DNA of 64,000 nucleotides from contig NZ_JAESDH010000018.1 in assembly GCF_019249295.1 (NCBI RefSeq), positions 48,514 through 112,513 of the forward strand. Direction: 5' to 3'. Source of the DNA: Alteromonas antoniana (GTDB taxonomy: Bacteria; Pseudomonadota; Gammaproteobacteria; Enterobacterales; Alteromonadaceae). Positions 11,001 to 19,247 of the stretch are shown one piece after another; position 1 is the first letter of the stretch; the number at the start of each line of letters is the position of its first letter. The translations under genes and the position numbers were made by a program. The notes beneath the pieces were generated by a model. The model worked only from the letters and a program-made list of their open reading frames with translations. It was not told where the DNA came from and did not search any database.

Positions 11001-12243
11001 CTTCGTCTTCAGAAACGAGGAACGCTTTGGTCTCACCGGTCTCCAGATCATACCGGTTCAGCCCGTTGTCTGTCCCAATCCAAAGCGCGTTATCGTCGTC
11101 CTGATATAATGTCCAGACGATGGTGTTACTGAGCGTCAGCACGTTGTCTGAGCGGCGGTTTTGAATTGTGGTGACATTAGCGGAAGATGGCATATAGTAC
11201 AGCGCGCCGCCATACTCTGTGCCCAGCCAGATATTACTGTCGTTATCCCTCGCGATAGTCTTTACGCGCTTACGAGGAAGGACCGTATCGCCATAATCGG
11301 GGGTAAGCTCATAGACTGTTTCCCACTGCCCATTTCTATATGCTAATGAAAACAGCCCCTTATTTGTGCCCAACCAGAACGTGTTCTCTCCTGCCTCTGC
11401 TACCGTCCATATATTTCTGCCAATGACGATCGGGGTAAACGGATTGTTGCCTTTACCTTCCAGATAAACGTCAAGCTCACTAACCGGCGCCATGTACAGA
11501 CCATCCACAGCGCCTACCCAAAATCGCCCCTGGGTGTCAGCCATCAGAAATTTCGCGTCATCTCGTTTAACGTTGCCTGGCAGCCCGTTCAGATAATCCA
11601 GTCGCTGAAAATCCTGTGGCGATGCGTCCACAGATTTGCTGTAAAGCCCCTTTGTGGTGGCTACAAAAAGCCTGTCGTTGATGGTTATAGCAAACCGTAT
11701 ACTTTCGGCATTATCTAACGCCTCGTCATGAAGACTAAAAATAACGCTGACGGAGTTTGTTTGAATATCATAGAGGATGACCTCCTCGTATAGCGAAATA
11801 ACCAGTTGCGTTTTTGAATGCCAGTGAAAGTTATTTGCAGGTTGGATCCAGTCCGGCTGATTGCGATAAGGGCGTCTGACTTTGTTTTCCACCTGATTGC
11901 TCTCAAAGTCATAACGATAGACGCCGGAAGCAAACGTGCTGATCCATAAGCCATTGTCTGCCTCCAGACTTAGTCGGTTGATACTGTCGTTAGTAAAGGT
12001 ATTATCAGGACCGTTGAGCGGTTGCGCCCGGTAACCATCCCAGCGAACCAGTCCCCCTTCTGTTGCTACCCAGACAAAACCGCTGTCTTCGATGACAATA
12101 TGGTTGACAAAATCCTGGGTCAGGCCATTTTTTGTTGAAAGCACCTCAAAGTTCGGTGAAGGCACCCTGACCTGAGTCGCTGCCGCTAATGGAATGATAA
12201 AAAGAAAAAATACCGCTACCGCGAATTTGCTGATACTGCTCAT
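8041..12243 (-). CDS. Propeller-type sensor with PAS, GGDEF and EAL domains
   Basis: A 1400-residue inner-membrane c-di-GMP enzyme. I use the ATG at 12243, which puts a signal peptide (SKFAVAVFFLFIIPLAAA) at the N-terminus; the TTG 45 bases upstream would bury it. Order: periplasmic two-component-regulator propeller repeats (about 25-680, recurrent GLW and WIGT motifs), a Y_Y_Y domain (about 690-760), one membrane helix (about 770-790), PAS (about 820-930), GGDEF (about 950-1110) and EAL (about 1130-1375). The cyclase motif LGGDEF is intact but the RxxD inhibitory site is replaced by SGAD. In the phosphodiesterase, EAL reads ELL, although the later metal residues (VNLSA, EITEG, DDFGTGYSS, LKIDKSF, AEGVD) are kept. 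The propeller resembles those of polysaccharide-sensing hybrid regulators. Confidence 0.93.
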   Translation of the reverse strand: MSSISKFAVAVFFLFIIPLAAATQVRVPSPNFEVLSTKNGLTQDFVNHIVIEDSGFVWVATEGGLVRWDGYRAQPLNGPDNTFTNDSINRLSLEADNGLWISTFASGVYRYDFESNQVENKVRRPYRNQPDWIQPANNFHWHSKTQLVISLYEEVILYDIQTNSVSVIFSLHDEALDNAESIRFAITINDRLFVATTKGLYSKSVDASPQDFQRLDYLNGLPGNVKRDDAKFLMADTQGRFWVGAVDGLYMAPVSELDVYLEGKGNNPFTPIVIGRNIWTVAEAGENTFWLGTNKGLFSLAYRNGQWETVYELTPDYGDTVLPRKRVKTIARDNDSNIWLGTEYGGALYYMPSSANVTTIQNRRSDNVLTLSNTIVWTLYQDDDNALWIGTDNGLNRYDLETGETKAFLVSEDEDDSNGDSVIEKIMPWKEGTLLLQTYNGISVFDKTTGTLSKPNPAGGAAQIFSQWNYGSALDEKGRVYFGSDKFYRFDHTTNRVESLALDPDVFDSDFFSAFLGTSAYYDNRMFVAMLNGLWLVNTDTLEYELVYQLPPEQRNTTMSVSSWALDHQGLLWLAFPRFGLLALDADTFEVKQRVNADNTLPSEIVYSLMMDDDDGLWFSSHSGLHRYSTTDANITNYRYGQEIAVSEFNEGAVTRLDDGRLAYGSTNGVVLFDPAKLFDKKHQRDTMRKMVITGFRLDSRDDLSLPKMDLSGETVNLEHDDYGISILFSPMLMSDKTGENYQYSLYRGPDLVSEGVTRDPKIIFATLLPGEYVFTVGPTANSFDDTFLPASITIFVPYAPWRSPLAYTVYVIFSLAIVLAYFYARHQHLNRLQRAQQQVRLFGDAFRQTRDWVVIFDADQQPVAINRAFAVAFGIDETGNIERSFKQLFLRYPKLARQMSGRLAALQPGQFWKDEDVVEGADGKAYDVLIEITAISDPDNTALTDHYLLVISDISEQKNAERKLLKIANYDSLTGLVNRSLLLDRLEHAVESARESKSKVAVLFVDLDRFKGINDSLGHDYGDKLLRVVANRMRNLVSGADTVARLGGDEFVIVIEDVQRVDDLSHFVGELIESVETPISLGKEILRVSCSVGVSFYPDDAVEPAELLKHADVAMYSAKKDTLSAFTYFTSEMNQRARDRLHVENLVKRAFTEDCFYNHYQPIVNTLTGKTEGVELLMRCQLPEQPLYPDMFIPVLEELRYIIETTRQAMRRAVADLADWYARGFEGYISVNLSALHFKTEFDIAGVKALLDEYALPASSLRFEITEGVLMDNTGNALTEIQRFVDEGFVLALDDFGTGYSSLSYLKRYPLKVLKIDKSFVDDIQPGNANDALVSTTITLAQRLSMISIAEGVDTLEQAQYLAELGCHYQQGYYFSRPVPGSDVPELLARKWSIKNTTP

Positions 12244-12498
12244 ATTATGGTTATCTTCTTGGGAGCAATCACTGAGCTTCCTCTCCAAACCCAGCTCTAC
12301 ATTAATGGAAACCTAACCGCGGTGTATCATTCATCCTCAGAATAATGAACCATGTGTAAGATTTCGCCTGGCTTCCATAAATCTCATTACGCATTCCCTG
12401 CCAGCTTTTAGATAATAGCAAGCATTTGAATTTGTTCATAACGTCTATTGGTATTAGACGCTATGCGTTGGTACCAAACCTTTAAAACGTTTTTCGAT

Positions 12499-13005
12499 TC
12501 AGCAGACGTCATCTTCAGCCCACTTTTTTCGATTCGATACATCTTTTAGAAGCTGTCCACCGAGCAGGGCAACCACTATGTAGTTAACAAATGGAATCCC
12601 CTGCGTGTACATAACTTTAAAATAATCGGTTCCCGAATATTGTTTCTCGATGAAGCGAACCACTTGTAAGAGGCCAAGAAAACTGAAGATACCTAAAATG
12701 ATTTTGGACGTGCTTTGAATAGGAGTGCCAGACAGTTTGCAAACAACAATTACGATAGTGACAAAAGCGAAGTCAGTTATTCCAAAGCCCAGATACCACG
12801 CTGCATATAACCAGCTACCTACCAATTCGAAGGCTGCAGGCTGGCTGAGAAAGGCATAGAGTCCCTGATGCAGAAACTCGATCAATATCACTCCGGTAAT
12901 AATGATTGTATAACTGGTTATCCGACTCACGACCGCGACATAGCAAATCAATAAAAGAATATTCAACACCGTTGAAAGTGGTATTAAATCTAGAAGGGTA
13001 TACAT
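12499..13005 (-). CDS. Multi-pass membrane protein, paralogue of the upstream gene
   Basis: A 168-residue hydrophobic protein with about five predicted membrane helices (roughly 8-27, 32-50, 64-88, 100-118, 138-153) and a charged C-terminal tail. I do not recognise the family. It is clearly homologous to the product of 13023-13523: both share YLGF..(T/S)DFAFV, CK, SK(I/V)IL, a central glutamate-arginine or -lysine pair and YTQ(G/S)IP.(V/L)N(Y/F). The genes are 17 bases apart on the same strand, so this is a tandem duplication inside an operon that begins with the secreted peptide at 13520-13735. Confidence 0.75.
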   Translation of the reverse strand: MYTLLDLIPLSTVLNILLLICYVAVVSRITSYTIIITGVILIEFLHQGLYAFLSQPAAFELVGSWLYAAWYLGFGITDFAFVTIVIVVCKLSGTPIQSTSKIILGIFSFLGLLQVVRFIEKQYSGTDYFKVMYTQGIPFVNYIVVALLGGQLLKDVSNRKKWAEDDVC

Positions 13006-13022
13006 CGAATTCTGTTTATTAT

Positions 13023-13523
13023 TCAGACCGTCTTTTGCTGACGCAGGCTACTGAGCAATGTAGTAACAATGAAGCCGAACAGCGTAAACGCAATAACAAA
13101 ATTCAATATGGGAATGCTTTGAGTATAAAAATAAAAAGCGACTTTACTACTTACGATGAGTCTTTCAACGAGAGAAAATAACTGAATTACGCCAAGGAGC
13201 ACATACAGAGATAATATTACCTTGCTGGCAATATCGAGCTTCAGGTGCGCATTTTTACAGATTCCCGCGATTAAGGCCACAAATGCAAAGTCTGAGAGTG
13301 CAAACCCAAGATACCAGCCGTAGTAGACGAGAGTACTTAAGGCAGGATCGTGGAAGTAGCTTTTAAGAAAAAACTCATAACCAACATGAAGAAAGTCAAG
13401 CAACAGTACTCCAACAATAACAAAGGAGAAGGCTGTTAACCTTCTCACAGTCAGTACGTGCAGCAACAATGCCACGAAATAAAACACTATTGCTATCGGG
13501 AGCTGAGGAAATACCGCTGTCAT
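13023..13523 (-). CDS. Multi-pass membrane protein, first of two paralogues
   Basis: A 166-residue protein with about five predicted membrane helices and no known family that I can name. Its ATG overlaps the stop of the secreted-peptide gene as ATGA (13520-13523), so the two are translationally coupled. The conserved features shared with its neighbour are the YLGFALSDFAFV segment in helix 3, a cytoplasmic or loop Cys-Lys, and the YTQSIPILNF segment before the last helix. Conserved Asp and Gln/Asn inside otherwise hydrophobic stretches suggest a binding or transport role, but no function can be assigned. Confidence 0.75.
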   Translation of the reverse strand: MTAVFPQLPIAIVFYFVALLLHVLTVRRLTAFSFVIVGVLLLDFLHVGYEFFLKSYFHDPALSTLVYYGWYLGFALSDFAFVALIAGICKNAHLKLDIASKVILSLYVLLGVIQLFSLVERLIVSSKVAFYFYTQSIPILNFVIAFTLFGFIVTTLLSSLRQQKTV

Positions 13524-13735
13524 TTTTCCTTATCTTTAGGTTTCTTAGGGTCTGGCAGTGGTGGTGTATCGCCACTTCCGTTACCAAGTGTAGTGATAGT
13601 ACAAATCAGGGGGGCCAAGCTGCAAGCCTCGTCTACGAAGGCGGTTGTTCCCTGAGATGTCACGGGTTGTGCTGAAATTGAACCTGATAATAACCCGATA
13701 ACGCTGACCACTGCAATTTTTGCGAACTTTTTCAT
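13520..13735 (-). CDS. Small secreted peptide with one cysteine pair and a lysine-rich tail
   Basis: A 71-residue protein: signal peptide at about 1-22 (cleavage near SISA), then about 49 mature residues with two cysteines six apart (CSLAPLIC), a Gly/Ser spacer and a Pro/Lys-rich end (PPLPDPKKPKDKEK). The family is unknown to me. It heads a three-gene operon with two paralogous membrane proteins and overlaps the first by four bases. The arrangement would suit a secreted signal or a small subunit of a membrane complex, but both readings are guesses. Confidence 0.65.
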   Translation of the reverse strand: MKKFAKIAVVSVIGLLSGSISAQPVTSQGTTAFVDEACSLAPLICTITTLGNGSGDTPPLPDPKKPKDKEK

Positions 13736-14131
13736 CTTTAATCCTTAAGCTTGATTACCTGAATGCGGCTGAACACCGCCGCCGTACTTGCTATCGGCAA
13801 TTGACCTCAGGCCTTAAGTGAAAAAATGATTACCAGCTCCGGAATAAAAACCAGGTGAGCTGTTTCAAGTGTCTCGATACGGTATCGGCAACCGCGAGCG
13901 ATGAGACTACTCAGAACGCCATACTGAATCTTATGTATGCAACGACGTGAAAGGAATGAGCTTGCTCTGAATGTGATCGTCAGACGCTAATCGCTCAGCA
14001 ATGGACTTCTCATTGTCGATAGTGACGCAATAGAGCGATACGCTGCTGCGAACAGCGATGTGCTCGGATCACGTTGACGTGACAGCTATCCTTAAAAGTA
14101 CCCAGCGTAGAGGTAACCTGCTCGGCGCCGG
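13736..14131. other. Gene-free stretch upstream of the peptide-membrane cassette
   Basis: The 396 bases must hold the promoter of the cassette. A small GC-rich inverted repeat (GCGG...CCGC, about 13765-13782) sits near the peptide gene. I see no coding region. Confidence 0.45.
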
Positions 14132-15496
14132 CTAGTCCTGCCTGACGGGGATCCTGCCCGTTTTGACTACATTACGACGAATGCCGGCTTGCGGTGCCAG
14201 ACAGTACAAGTCGCCATTTTGACCCACGTAACCTTTCCTGACCCCCGTCTCTTTCGCGATAGCCACGTGGGCCTCCAAATGCTGATTCTCGCCGTGCACA
14301 GGGATAGCGATCTGCGGCTTCACCCAGTGATACATCAATTTCAGCTCTTCCTGACAGGGGTGGCCACTGGCATGAATAGGCAGCGGACTATCTTCGCTTT
14401 GCAAAGTATTTATCCCTCTGCCATGAAAGCGGGCTGTAAGGCGTTCGACCGCGTCTTCATTTCCCGGGATCACGATAGAAGAAAATATTACCGTATCACC
14501 TTTGTCCAGCGACAATGCAGGATGTGAATCAAGTGCAAGTCGATTTAATGCTGCCCTCGACTCACCCTGACTACCGGTTGCCACCACCAGAACTTCTTCA
14601 GGAGGCAGGTAGCCCATGTGATGAGCATCAATAACAGTCAGGTCCTGCGGCCAGACATCAGTTTGCCTCGCAATGCCGTACATATTGATCAACGAGCGCC
14701 CTAACAGGCCTAAGTAGCGACCGGTTTTCTCAGCGACCCGCGCCAATGTGATCAACCGGGCAATATTACTGCCAAAGCATCCAACAACTACCCTGCCCTT
14801 ACAAGGTTTAATGGTGGCCAGCAAGCCGTCATAACAGTTACGTTCCGAGACAGAAAACCCGGGCTTGGTCGCATTAGTGGAGTCTCCTACCATTGCCAAT
14901 ATAGACTCATCGCGAAGTGCCTGAAACGCCTGGCGGTCAAAGGGCTCTCCGGTGATGGGTTGGGCGTCAATTTTCCAGTCCGCGGTATGAAAGACCGTTC
15001 CGACACGGGTCTGAATTAGCAACGCGGAGGGTTCCGGTATGGAATGGGTAATGGCCATCCATTTGAGTGTAAACGGACCAATTTGACAGGTAGCCTGTAT
15101 CCCTACCTCAATAATCGGCACTTTATTCAGAAGACCTGTCTGTGCCAGCTTCCGTCGAAGGACTTCTGCCGTGAAAGGTGTGGTATAGACCGGGCAGCGG
15201 AAGCGCTGCCATAAATACGGCACCGCACCTACATGGTCCTCGTGACCATGTGTAATCACCAGGCCACACAACGCCGCTTTCTGATCGCTGATAAATGTCG
15301 GATCCGGCGCAACGACTGCATGTCGATGACTGCCAGCCTTACCGCCCCGATACTCAGGCTGCAGCGGCTCATCAAAAGACACCCCGCAATCTACCATCAG
15401 CCACTTTCCGTGATGGCCATACAGGTTGAGATTCATGCCTATTTCGCCGGTCCCGCCTAACGGCACAAACCAGAGATCATCTTCCTGTGGTATCAG
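14132..15496 (-). CDS. RNase J-like beta-CASP metallo-hydrolase
   Basis: A 454-residue metallo-beta-lactamase/beta-CASP protein of the RNase J family, expected to act on RNA in the cytoplasm. The metal-binding motif THGHEDH is near residue 85, GDSTNA near 205, and the late histidine motifs HASGHP and PVHGE are present. It lacks the long C-terminal domain of Bacillus RNase J. The start is unusual: no in-frame ATG precedes the conserved first strand (LWFVPLGGTGEIGMN). The only in-frame start candidates before that strand are CTG (15494-15496), six bases after a perfect AAGGAG, or ATA next to it. The GTG at 15464-15466 would delete half of that strand. Confidence 0.82.
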   Translation of the reverse strand: MIPQEDDLWFVPLGGTGEIGMNLNLYGHHGKWLMVDCGVSFDEPLQPEYRGGKAGSHRHAVVAPDPTFISDQKAALCGLVITHGHEDHVGAVPYLWQRFRCPVYTTPFTAEVLRRKLAQTGLLNKVPIIEVGIQATCQIGPFTLKWMAITHSIPEPSALLIQTRVGTVFHTADWKIDAQPITGEPFDRQAFQALRDESILAMVGDSTNATKPGFSVSERNCYDGLLATIKPCKGRVVVGCFGSNIARLITLARVAEKTGRYLGLLGRSLINMYGIARQTDVWPQDLTVIDAHHMGYLPPEEVLVVATGSQGESRAALNRLALDSHPALSLDKGDTVIFSSIVIPGNEDAVERLTARFHGRGINTLQSEDSPLPIHASGHPCQEELKLMYHWVKPQIAIPVHGENQHLEAHVAIAKETGVRKGYVGQNGDLYCLAPQAGIRRNVVKTGRIPVRQD

Positions 15497-15696
15497 AGCA
15501 TGCTCCTTTTAAACCGAGAATAATTTCAGACATGTTATCGCAAGCAGCAAAACAGGCGAAGCAGAAACAGACCAACGTTACGGCTTTCGCGACCTAGCTT
15601 ACACACATTCCATACGTTTCAGCATATCGTTACGCTCAATCAGAGAAGCGGTTTTTATGAATGTTGAACGCTATCTTTGTCATTTTCATGCGAAAA

Positions 15697-15716
15697 AAAA
15701 GGGCCGAAGCCCTTTT
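15697..15716 (-). terminator. Rho-independent terminator of the S46 peptidase gene
   Basis: The stem AAAAGGGC / GCCCTTTT has a CGAA tetraloop. Read on the minus strand it continues into a run of eight T (15693-15700), 54 bases past the peptidase stop. Confidence 0.85.
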
Positions 15717-15769
15717 GTCAATAAAGCCGTCAGAACATGTTGTTCCGACAAGCGCAGACTACGCAGCGC

Positions 15770-17938
15770 TTATTTGGCGATTTTCATCTCTTCGATAAGA
15801 TTCGTCGCGCCATCAACGTATTGCATTACCCACAACATGTAGCGAGTGTCCACGTGAATGGTTCTGGTTGTTTTTGGATCGAAGTCCCAGTCTGAATTGA
15901 CACTCTCAAAGGTACCGTCGAAAAGCAGCCCAACCAGTTCTGCATTCGCGTTCAGCGTTGCAGAGCCGGAGTTCCCGCCAGTAGAATCCAGGTCAGAGAG
16001 GAAATTCACCGGCACGCTGCCAATATCTGGCAGAGCGTAAGGGCCGTATTTCTTATCTTCAATCAGCTGGAGTTGCTTCTTCGGCGAATCAAAAGGAGTG
16101 TCGCCCGTGTCTTTTTCGACAATGCCTTCAAGCCGCGTAAATGGCTCGTAAATCAGGCCATCTTTTGGTGATCCCCCAAGTACGGTTCCGTAAGTCACCC
16201 GTAGCGTGCTGTTCGCATCAGGATACGCCAGACTTCCCTGGGCCTTTTGCCAGTCGATAATGGCGCGCATATATTTCGGCTGAAGCACGGCTTCCTTACC
16301 TTCCAGCGCCTTTGATTTATCCTCGATTGCCATTTCGGTGTCGTAAAGCGCAACCGCCAGTTTAATGAACGGGTCGTCGCTGTCTTCAAATGCGGCTTTA
16401 TCAGCGTTCAGCCATTTGAGGCGCATATCAGCCTGATCCAGTGCAGTTTTGCTGTACATACCCGTCAGTACACTATCCAGGCTGCCGGCATTGACTGCGT
16501 CATCCAGTCCTAGTGCGTTGTCAAAGGCGTTGATATGAGCGCTTTCAGGTTGTGCCATATACAGTGTAATAAAACGCTTCCAGACCGCTTTATCAACAGC
16601 TGCATCAAAACGACGGTCAAGACGCTGCATTTGCTCTTCCAGGCGCTTGTTATCGCGTTCCTGATAGCCAGGCTCGCGTTCTGCGTCGGGCCTCTGCTTC
16701 TCAATAGCGTTACGATAAAGCGTCTGCGCGGCAGAGAGTAACTGAGACCGGGTCAGGTTGTTGTACCAGAAGTTCTGCTTACTCATTGCCGCAGACTGCG
16801 ACTTCACTTCATCGAGTTGAGCAATAGCAGATTGATATCCATTCGGATCTCCCTCTTCTTTTAACCAGGCATTCAGTGCTGTCTCACGACTAGCACGTCT
16901 GTCCAGCAGCCCTACGCGCTTCGCGCCAGCCAGCTGCCCCTTGGTATTTTTCAGAAAGTTATTCAGGCCTGCCAGTCGCGCTTCATAAATGATACGGGCA
17001 TCGCTTCCTTCAGGTGCTGCCGTTTCAATCGCGTCAATCCAGTCAGTTACCAGATCCACATAGGTGGGATACAACCAGTTGAACATGTAGTCAACGGTGA
17101 CCAGTCTTGCGTAGCGGTTTGTTGAGCCCGGATATCCCGCTGCCATCACAAAATCACCGGCTTCCAGGCCCGCTGCAGATACGGTTAATACATGCTCTGG
17201 CTGATAAGGGACATTGTCTTCGCTGTAATCAGCTGGCTTGCCATCCGGTCCGACGTAAGCGCGGTAGAATGAAAAGTCGCCAGTGTGTCGAGGCCACATC
17301 CAGTTATCAATATCACCCCCGTACTTGCCAATGGCATCTGCGGGTGCGTAAGCAATTCGCACATCACGAATTTCCAGTTGTTTGATCAGTTTGTATTCCA
17401 GGCCATCGTAAAAGGCCGGAACCGAGCAGCGGTATCCGTCTTCAGCTTCGCATTCTGCGATTATCGCCTTCTGTTTTTTCACAATAGCATCGTAACGGTC
17501 ACGGCCCGTTACGTCGTCGCCCAGGTCACCGGTAACTTTATCGGTGACATCTGAGAAGCCCACGGTCACCCACATACGGGTTCCCGGCGCTGCCGGAAGT
17601 TCTTTATCTGGTGAGGTCGCTAAAAACCCGTCTTTAAGATAATTGTTTTCAGCAGTGGAGTTGTACTGTACTGAACCCCGTGCGCAATGATGGTTGGTTA
17701 CCGCCAGCCCGGTATCAGAAACAAAGGACGCAGAGCATCCGCCAAGCGACACAATCGCTCCCATCGGGAAACCGGTCAGGTCACTCAGTGACTCCGGCGA
17801 TAACGCCAGGCCTGTTGCTTTCAAATCATCAGAGATTTCCGGAAGCTGTTCCGGGGTGAACATCCCCTCTTTCGCAATCGCACTAAGCGAAGATATTGCA
17901 AGAGGAATTGCCAGGAAGGCATATAATTTACGTGACAT
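15770..17938 (-). CDS. S46 family dipeptidyl-peptidase (DPP7 type)
   Basis: A 722-residue periplasmic serine peptidase that removes dipeptides from peptide N-termini. Residues 1-22 form a signal peptide. The chymotrypsin-like triad is visible: H84 in TNHHC, D221 in WPRHTGDFSFY, and the serine of TGGNSGS near residue 650. Eighteen residues past that serine, where DPP11 has the Arg that selects acidic P1 residues, this protein has Gly (LLFDG). That predicts DPP7-like preference for hydrophobic P1 residues. The length matches the family. The gene is monocistronic with its own terminator. Confidence 0.93.
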   Translation of the reverse strand: MSRKLYAFLAIPLAISSLSAIAKEGMFTPEQLPEISDDLKATGLALSPESLSDLTGFPMGAIVSLGGCSASFVSDTGLAVTNHHCARGSVQYNSTAENNYLKDGFLATSPDKELPAAPGTRMWVTVGFSDVTDKVTGDLGDDVTGRDRYDAIVKKQKAIIAECEAEDGYRCSVPAFYDGLEYKLIKQLEIRDVRIAYAPADAIGKYGGDIDNWMWPRHTGDFSFYRAYVGPDGKPADYSEDNVPYQPEHVLTVSAAGLEAGDFVMAAGYPGSTNRYARLVTVDYMFNWLYPTYVDLVTDWIDAIETAAPEGSDARIIYEARLAGLNNFLKNTKGQLAGAKRVGLLDRRASRETALNAWLKEEGDPNGYQSAIAQLDEVKSQSAAMSKQNFWYNNLTRSQLLSAAQTLYRNAIEKQRPDAEREPGYQERDNKRLEEQMQRLDRRFDAAVDKAVWKRFITLYMAQPESAHINAFDNALGLDDAVNAGSLDSVLTGMYSKTALDQADMRLKWLNADKAAFEDSDDPFIKLAVALYDTEMAIEDKSKALEGKEAVLQPKYMRAIIDWQKAQGSLAYPDANSTLRVTYGTVLGGSPKDGLIYEPFTRLEGIVEKDTGDTPFDSPKKQLQLIEDKKYGPYALPDIGSVPVNFLSDLDSTGGNSGSATLNANAELVGLLFDGTFESVNSDWDFDPKTTRTIHVDTRYMLWVMQYVDGATNLIEEMKIAK

Positions 17939-18127
17939 TCTGTTTTCCTTGTCAGTAATACTTAATTACACTGCCTGTTATTACATAACTGTTGCATGGT
18001 GTCATGCACCGGCAGGTAGAACGGGTACTTTTTCGCGACAAAGCGTAGTGAAGTGTCAATTTTACTTGCCAGGGAATAGGCAAAAAGGTCTATAGTTGTC
18101 ATCTGAAACTGCAGGAGAGTTGAGTTT

Positions 18128-18811
18128 ATGTTGTCGTCTTTGAACGAAAAGGAAATCCGCATTATTGGCGTGCTACTGGAAAAGTCAGTAACCACACCGG
18201 AGCAATACCCGTTGTCGGTAAATGCACTGACAAACGGGTGTAATCAGAAAAGTAACCGCGCTCCGGTAATGCAGCTTTCGGAGACAGCGGTACGCGAAAC
18301 ACTTGATTCATTAAAAGCTAAGCGTCTGGTACAGGTATCATCAGGTTTCGGAAGCCGGGTTGATAAGGTAACTCATCGTTTTTGTAACACTGAGTTTGGC
18401 GATCTTAAATTAAGTGAACAGCAACTGGCAATTATCGCTGAGCTGTTCTTACGTGGCCCCCAGACACCAGGCGAGTTACGCGGAAGGTGCTCTCGAATGG
18501 CGCACTTTTCGGGTATGTCAGATATGGAAACTGCGCTGGAAAGTTTGCAGGCCTATCAACCTGACGCTTTAGTAGTGCCGTTGCCTCGTGAACCGGGAAA
18601 GCGCGAAATCCGTTATCAGCACTGCTTCAGCCACACCGATACCCCGACTCATCAACCGGAAGTCGCGCCAGAGCTACCGCCTCAAACACACGAAACAGCC
18701 TGCAGCTCCAGCGAACTGGATGTGGTTATGCAGGAACTCGAAGCACTGAGGCATTCACTCGCGGCCCTCTCAGCAAGAGTTGCTGAACTGGAAAAACAGA
18801 ATACCCAATAA
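18128..18811 (+). CDS. yceH: YceH family protein (DUF480)
   Basis: A 227-residue cytoplasmic protein of the YceH/DUF480 family, made of two winged-helix domains. The N-terminal signature is LNEKEIRIIGVLLEKSVTTP followed by LSVNALTNGCNQKSNR; the second domain has LRGPQTPGELRGR. A C-terminal coiled-coil-like segment (LEALRHSLAALSARVAELEK) ends the protein, as in other members. The start has AGGAGAG at good spacing. The biological role of the family is not well defined. Confidence 0.9.
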   Translation: MLSSLNEKEIRIIGVLLEKSVTTPEQYPLSVNALTNGCNQKSNRAPVMQLSETAVRETLDSLKAKRLVQVSSGFGSRVDKVTHRFCNTEFGDLKLSEQQLAIIAELFLRGPQTPGELRGRCSRMAHFSGMSDMETALESLQAYQPDALVVPLPREPGKREIRYQHCFSHTDTPTHQPEVAPELPPQTHETACSSSELDVVMQELEALRHSLAALSARVAELEKQNTQ

Positions 18812-18939
18812 GTAAGTCAGACAATGTCGAAGGGAATGCAGTAGGAAGAAGATAAATACCGGTAAAAGAGGTCAACGGATATCGCCAGGTCTATACGCGT
18901 TGTATAACGATGTCGGCCCTCACCCTGATCGCAAACAGA

Positions 18940-18969
18940 CGAAAAGAAGGCGCTGACACCTTCTTTTCG
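18940..18969 (+). terminator. Bidirectional terminator between yceH and the DUF2789 gene
   Basis: A perfect 11-bp stem (CGAAAAGAAGG / CCTTCTTTTCG, 8-base loop) lies between two convergent genes. Its TTCTTTTC arm is only a partial U-run in either direction. Confidence 0.65.
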
Positions 18970-19010
18970 CATCCGCGCCATCTTTTCACAACGATAACTG
19001 CAGGCGTTAA

Positions 19011-19247
19011 TTAGTCGTGATGTAGCTGGGCATTTAGCTGATCAATCACCTCTGCCCATTCTGCGTCATCCAGCAAGGCAGAGCGTAAAAATGTCGCTTG
19101 TGAATCGCTCCAGAACGGCGCTTCTTCGATATGGCGGCTATCATTCATGCCGCGATGCTTGGTAATAAACTGTTCCATCGCTTCATCACTGTTATCCAGT
19201 CCAAGCTGAGTAAACAAGTCTTTCATTGTAGGTTGCTCGGTGAACAT
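19011..19247 (-). CDS. DUF2789 family protein
   Basis: A small cytoplasmic protein of 78 residues from the ATG at 19247. That start has GGAGA seven bases upstream, whereas the ATG 12 bases earlier overlaps this site. The sequence matches the DUF2789 pattern: TMKDLFTQLGL, EQFITKHRG, EAPFWSDSQATFLRSALLDDAEWAEVIDQLN. The function of the family is unknown. It stands alone between convergent and divergent neighbours. Confidence 0.85.
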   Translation of the reverse strand: MFTEQPTMKDLFTQLGLDNSDEAMEQFITKHRGMNDSRHIEEAPFWSDSQATFLRSALLDDAEWAEVIDQLNAQLHHD

